From CAVQXR01 sp046330455 (GTDB lineage Bacteria > Actinomycetota > Thermoleophilia > Gaiellales > Gaiellaceae), in the NCBI GenBank assembly GCA_046330455.1, contig JAXLSU010000001.1:434001-498000 (forward strand): a stretch of 64,000 nucleotides of DNA, given 5' to 3'. The position numbers and the translations under genes were made by a program. The notes beneath the pieces are model-generated. The model saw only the letters and a list, made by a program, of their open reading frames with translations, ran no database searches and had not been told where the DNA came from. This document shows, in pieces, positions 62,088-64,000 of this stretch (position 1 is the stretch's first letter; every line of letters begins with the position of its first letter).

Positions 62088-63083
62088 ATGAGCGAGCGGT
62101 TCACAGCGGCGGTCGTGCAGCACCCGCCCGTCTTCCTCGACCGGGAGCGGTCGCTCGACCGGGCGGCCGACCTCGTCGGCGAGGCCGTCGGCGCCGGCGC
62201 GTCGCTCGTCGCCTTCGGTGAGACCTGGCTTCCCGGCTACCCGGCCTGGGTGTTCGGCTCGGCCGGCTGGGACGACCCGGCCGCGAAGCGGGTGTTCGCC
62301 CGCTACCAGGAGAACGCGGTCGAGGTGCCCGGGCCGGCGACGAGAGCGCTCGGCGAGCTCGCCCGCGCGCACGGTGTCCACCTCGTCATGGGCTGCACCG
62401 AGCGGGACGCGACGTTCTCGCGCGGCACGCTCTACAACTCGCTGCTCTTCTTCGGCCCGGACGGCGACCTGCTCGGCGTTCACCGCAAGCTGGTGCCGAC
62501 CCATGCGGAGCGGCTCGTCTGGGGGCAGGGCGACGGCTCGGGCCTGCGGGTGTACGAGACCGCCGTCGGCCGCCTCGGCGGGCTCGTCTGCTGGGAGCAC
62601 TGGATGCCCTTGACGCGCTTCGCGCTCCATGCCCTGGGCGAGCAGGTGCATGTCGCCGCCTGGCCCGAAGGGCCCGACATCCACCACCTCGCGAGCCGCC
62701 ACTATGCGTTCGAGGGCCGCTGCTACGTGCTCTGCGCGGCGTCGTACCTGTCACTCGCCGACCTCCCGGCCGACTTCGAGCTGCGGGAGGTGCTGGGCGA
62801 GGCGGGTGACTTCGGCCAGGCGGATGACGTCGTCATCCCCGGCGGCTCGGGGATCATCGGCCCTGATTCCACCTGGGTCGCGGGCCCGCTCGTGGGCGAG
62901 GCAGGGATCGTGTACGGTGAGATCGACCTCGGCCGGATCGCGCAGGAGCAGCTTGCGCTCGACAGCGCGGGGCACTACAACCGTCCCGACATCTTCGACC
63001 TCAGCGTCGACCGGCGTCCACGCGCTCACGCCCGCTTCCTCGAGCCGGACGGGCCGACCGGGCGCGACGCACCACTCGCGTAG
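62088..63083 (+). CDS. Nitrilase/carbon-nitrogen hydrolase
   Basis: The 331-residue protein has the nitrilase triad Glu45 (GETWLPGYP), Lys134 (HRKLVPTHAERLVWGQGDG) and Cys168 (VCWEHWMPL). The HAERLVWGQG segment is typical of true nitrilases rather than amidases. It would hydrolyse a nitrile to the acid and ammonia. It is divergent from the methyltransferase gene (84 bp) and followed after 83 bp by an aldehyde dehydrogenase. Confidence 0.89.
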   Translation: MSERFTAAVVQHPPVFLDRERSLDRAADLVGEAVGAGASLVAFGETWLPGYPAWVFGSAGWDDPAAKRVFARYQENAVEVPGPATRALGELARAHGVHLVMGCTERDATFSRGTLYNSLLFFGPDGDLLGVHRKLVPTHAERLVWGQGDGSGLRVYETAVGRLGGLVCWEHWMPLTRFALHALGEQVHVAAWPEGPDIHHLASRHYAFEGRCYVLCAASYLSLADLPADFELREVLGEAGDFGQADDVVIPGGSGIIGPDSTWVAGPLVGEAGIVYGEIDLGRIAQEQLALDSAGHYNRPDIFDLSVDRRPRAHARFLEPDGPTGRDAPLA

Positions 63084-63166
63084 ACGGCACACGCCGACCG
63101 GGCCTTCACCGTTCGTGCCCCGGCGAGGGTGTACGCTCAGCGCATCCGACGAGCAGAGGAGGAGCG

Positions 63167-64000
63167 ATGGCGGTCACCACGCGCAACGGGGCGTTCATCG
63201 GCGGTAGCTGGGTCGCCGGCGACGGTGAGGAGATCGAGGTTCGGAGCCCCGGAACGGGTGAGCTGCTCGGGACCGTCACCGCAGCTTCGCCGGCTCAGGT
63301 CGACGAGGCTGTCCGGGTCGCTGCCGAGACCTTCGAGAGCTGGCGCCGAACGTCGGTGGTCGATCGGGTCGAGCTGTGCCGCCACGCGTTCACGATCTGC
63401 ATGGACCGCGCGGAGGAGATCGCGCAGATGATCACGCGCGAGGTCGGCAAGACGATTCGCGAGTCGCGCGAGGAGATGGTCGAGTACACGGCCGACCACT
63501 TTCGCCGAGCGTCGGAGGACATGCTGAGGCACGCGGGCAAGGTGCTCCCGTCCACCCAGGAGCGTGCCGGGGCGAAGCGGATCATCGTCGTCCAGGAGCC
63601 GATCGGCGTCGTCGGTGCCGTGACCCCCTGGAACTTCCCGGTCGACATCGCGGGGATCCCGATCGTGTACGGCCTGGCGGTCGGCTGCACCGTCGTGTGG
63701 AAGCCGTCCGAGCACGCGCCGTTCTGCGCAAACATGTTCGCCGAGGTGATCCACGACGCCGGCTTCCCCGCCGGTACCCTGAACGTCGTTCACGGTCGCG
63801 GGGACGTCGGCTCTGCCGTCGTCAAGCATCCCGATGTCGCCTCCATCGTCTTCACGGGCTCGTCGAAGACCGGACAGCAGGTTGCGCGGGACGCCGGCCT
63901 CAAGAGCCGCGTGCTGGAGCTCGGCGGCAACGGGCCGCAGATCGTGCTCGCCGACGCCGACCTCGAGAGGGCCGCGGACGCGGCGATCACCGGCTGCTTC
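63167..64000 (+). CDS. NAD(P)-dependent aldehyde dehydrogenase, N-terminal part (cut by window edge)
   Basis: The first 278 residues of an aldehyde dehydrogenase run off the right edge. Visible are the N-terminal FIGGSWVAGDGEEIEVRSPGTGELL, the EPIGVVGAVTPWNFPVDIAG cofactor block, VWKPSEHAPF, FTGSSKTGQQV and the catalytic Glu251 in LELGGNGPQIV. The nucleophilic Cys lies beyond the window. GAGGAGGAG precedes ATG 63167. It could finish amine or nitrile breakdown by oxidising the aldehyde to an acid. Confidence 0.9.
   Translation, partial: MAVTTRNGAFIGGSWVAGDGEEIEVRSPGTGELLGTVTAASPAQVDEAVRVAAETFESWRRTSVVDRVELCRHAFTICMDRAEEIAQMITREVGKTIRESREEMVEYTADHFRRASEDMLRHAGKVLPSTQERAGAKRIIVVQEPIGVVGAVTPWNFPVDIAGIPIVYGLAVGCTVVWKPSEHAPFCANMFAEVIHDAGFPAGTLNVVHGRGDVGSAVVKHPDVASIVFTGSSKTGQQVARDAGLKSRVLELGGNGPQIVLADADLERAADAAITGCF

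Noticed and set aside
62004..62702. Upstream extension of the methyltransferase frame
   Set aside because: It runs antisense to the nitrilase gene and is shadow-like; GTG 62003 begins the conserved part.

Overview
The window is GC-rich bacterial chromosome. It has many GTG starts, dense operons with 1-8 bp overlaps between stops and starts, lipobox and Tat lipoproteins, a GlgE-pathway-type maltokinase, an EtfD-type membrane Fe-S oxidoreductase with EtfBA, and a zinc-ribbon/cyclase/ATPase/TPR regulator. Together these point to an Actinomycetota genome, most likely a deep lineage such as Thermoleophilia. That placement is inferred from gene content, as there is no rRNA. I saw no tRNA, rRNA, CRISPR array, prophage or transposase gene.

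Layout. 0-2.3 kb: an Orn/Lys/Arg decarboxylase (cut by the window edge), an iron alcohol dehydrogenase of the hydroxyacid-oxoacid transhydrogenase type and a PEP mutase/isocitrate lyase family enzyme. 2.4-5.9 kb: a coupled glycosyltransferase-maltokinase-SIS isomerase operon. 6-15 kb: amidase, KhtTU-like K+/H+ antiporter, acetyltransferase, zinc alcohol dehydrogenase, FtsH, cupin, HdeD-like membrane protein, a flavin-dependent monooxygenase, and a small reading frame with an in-frame TGA that could be a selenoprotein. 15.3-23.5 kb: a polyamine block (FAD amine oxidase, PotABCD-type ABC transporter, class III aminotransferase, PuuE-like deacetylase). 23.7-33.8 kb: DRG-type GTPase, lipoprotein, EamA exporter, a frameshifted cyclase/ATPase regulator, two tandem HtrA lipoproteins and an M20 peptidase. 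33.9-40.2 kb: aminotransferase, a sigma factor fused to an anti-sigma-like zinc finger with a long tail, and a MacB-type ABC exporter. 40.5-47 kb: GcvT-like protein, amidase, sucrase/ferredoxin-like protein, and a run of R2lox, two cupins and a ureohydrolase. 47-51.3 kb: a VapBC pair with its operator and a single-chain restriction-modification enzyme, forming a small defence island. 51.4-56.7 kb: SnoaL-like protein, EtfD, prephenate dehydratase and EtfBA. 57.2-59.1 kb: a lower-GC pair of exported proteins behind a promoter with an 11-G tract. 59.1-64 kb: trimethylamine dehydrogenase, methyltransferase, nitrilase and an aldehyde dehydrogenase running off the right end.

The common metabolic theme is uptake and oxidation of amines, amides and nitriles: polyamine transport, amine oxidase, two aminotransferases, two amidases, ureohydrolase, trimethylamine dehydrogenase and nitrilase. 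ETF and EtfD probably carry electrons to menaquinone.

The most striking non-coding signal is a family of about 25-bp palindromes that begin with GTAG. They occur at seven loci, often as inverted pairs, and several supply the stop codon of the neighbouring gene. They look like REP/REPIN elements of the RAYT type, although no RAYT transposase gene lies in the window.
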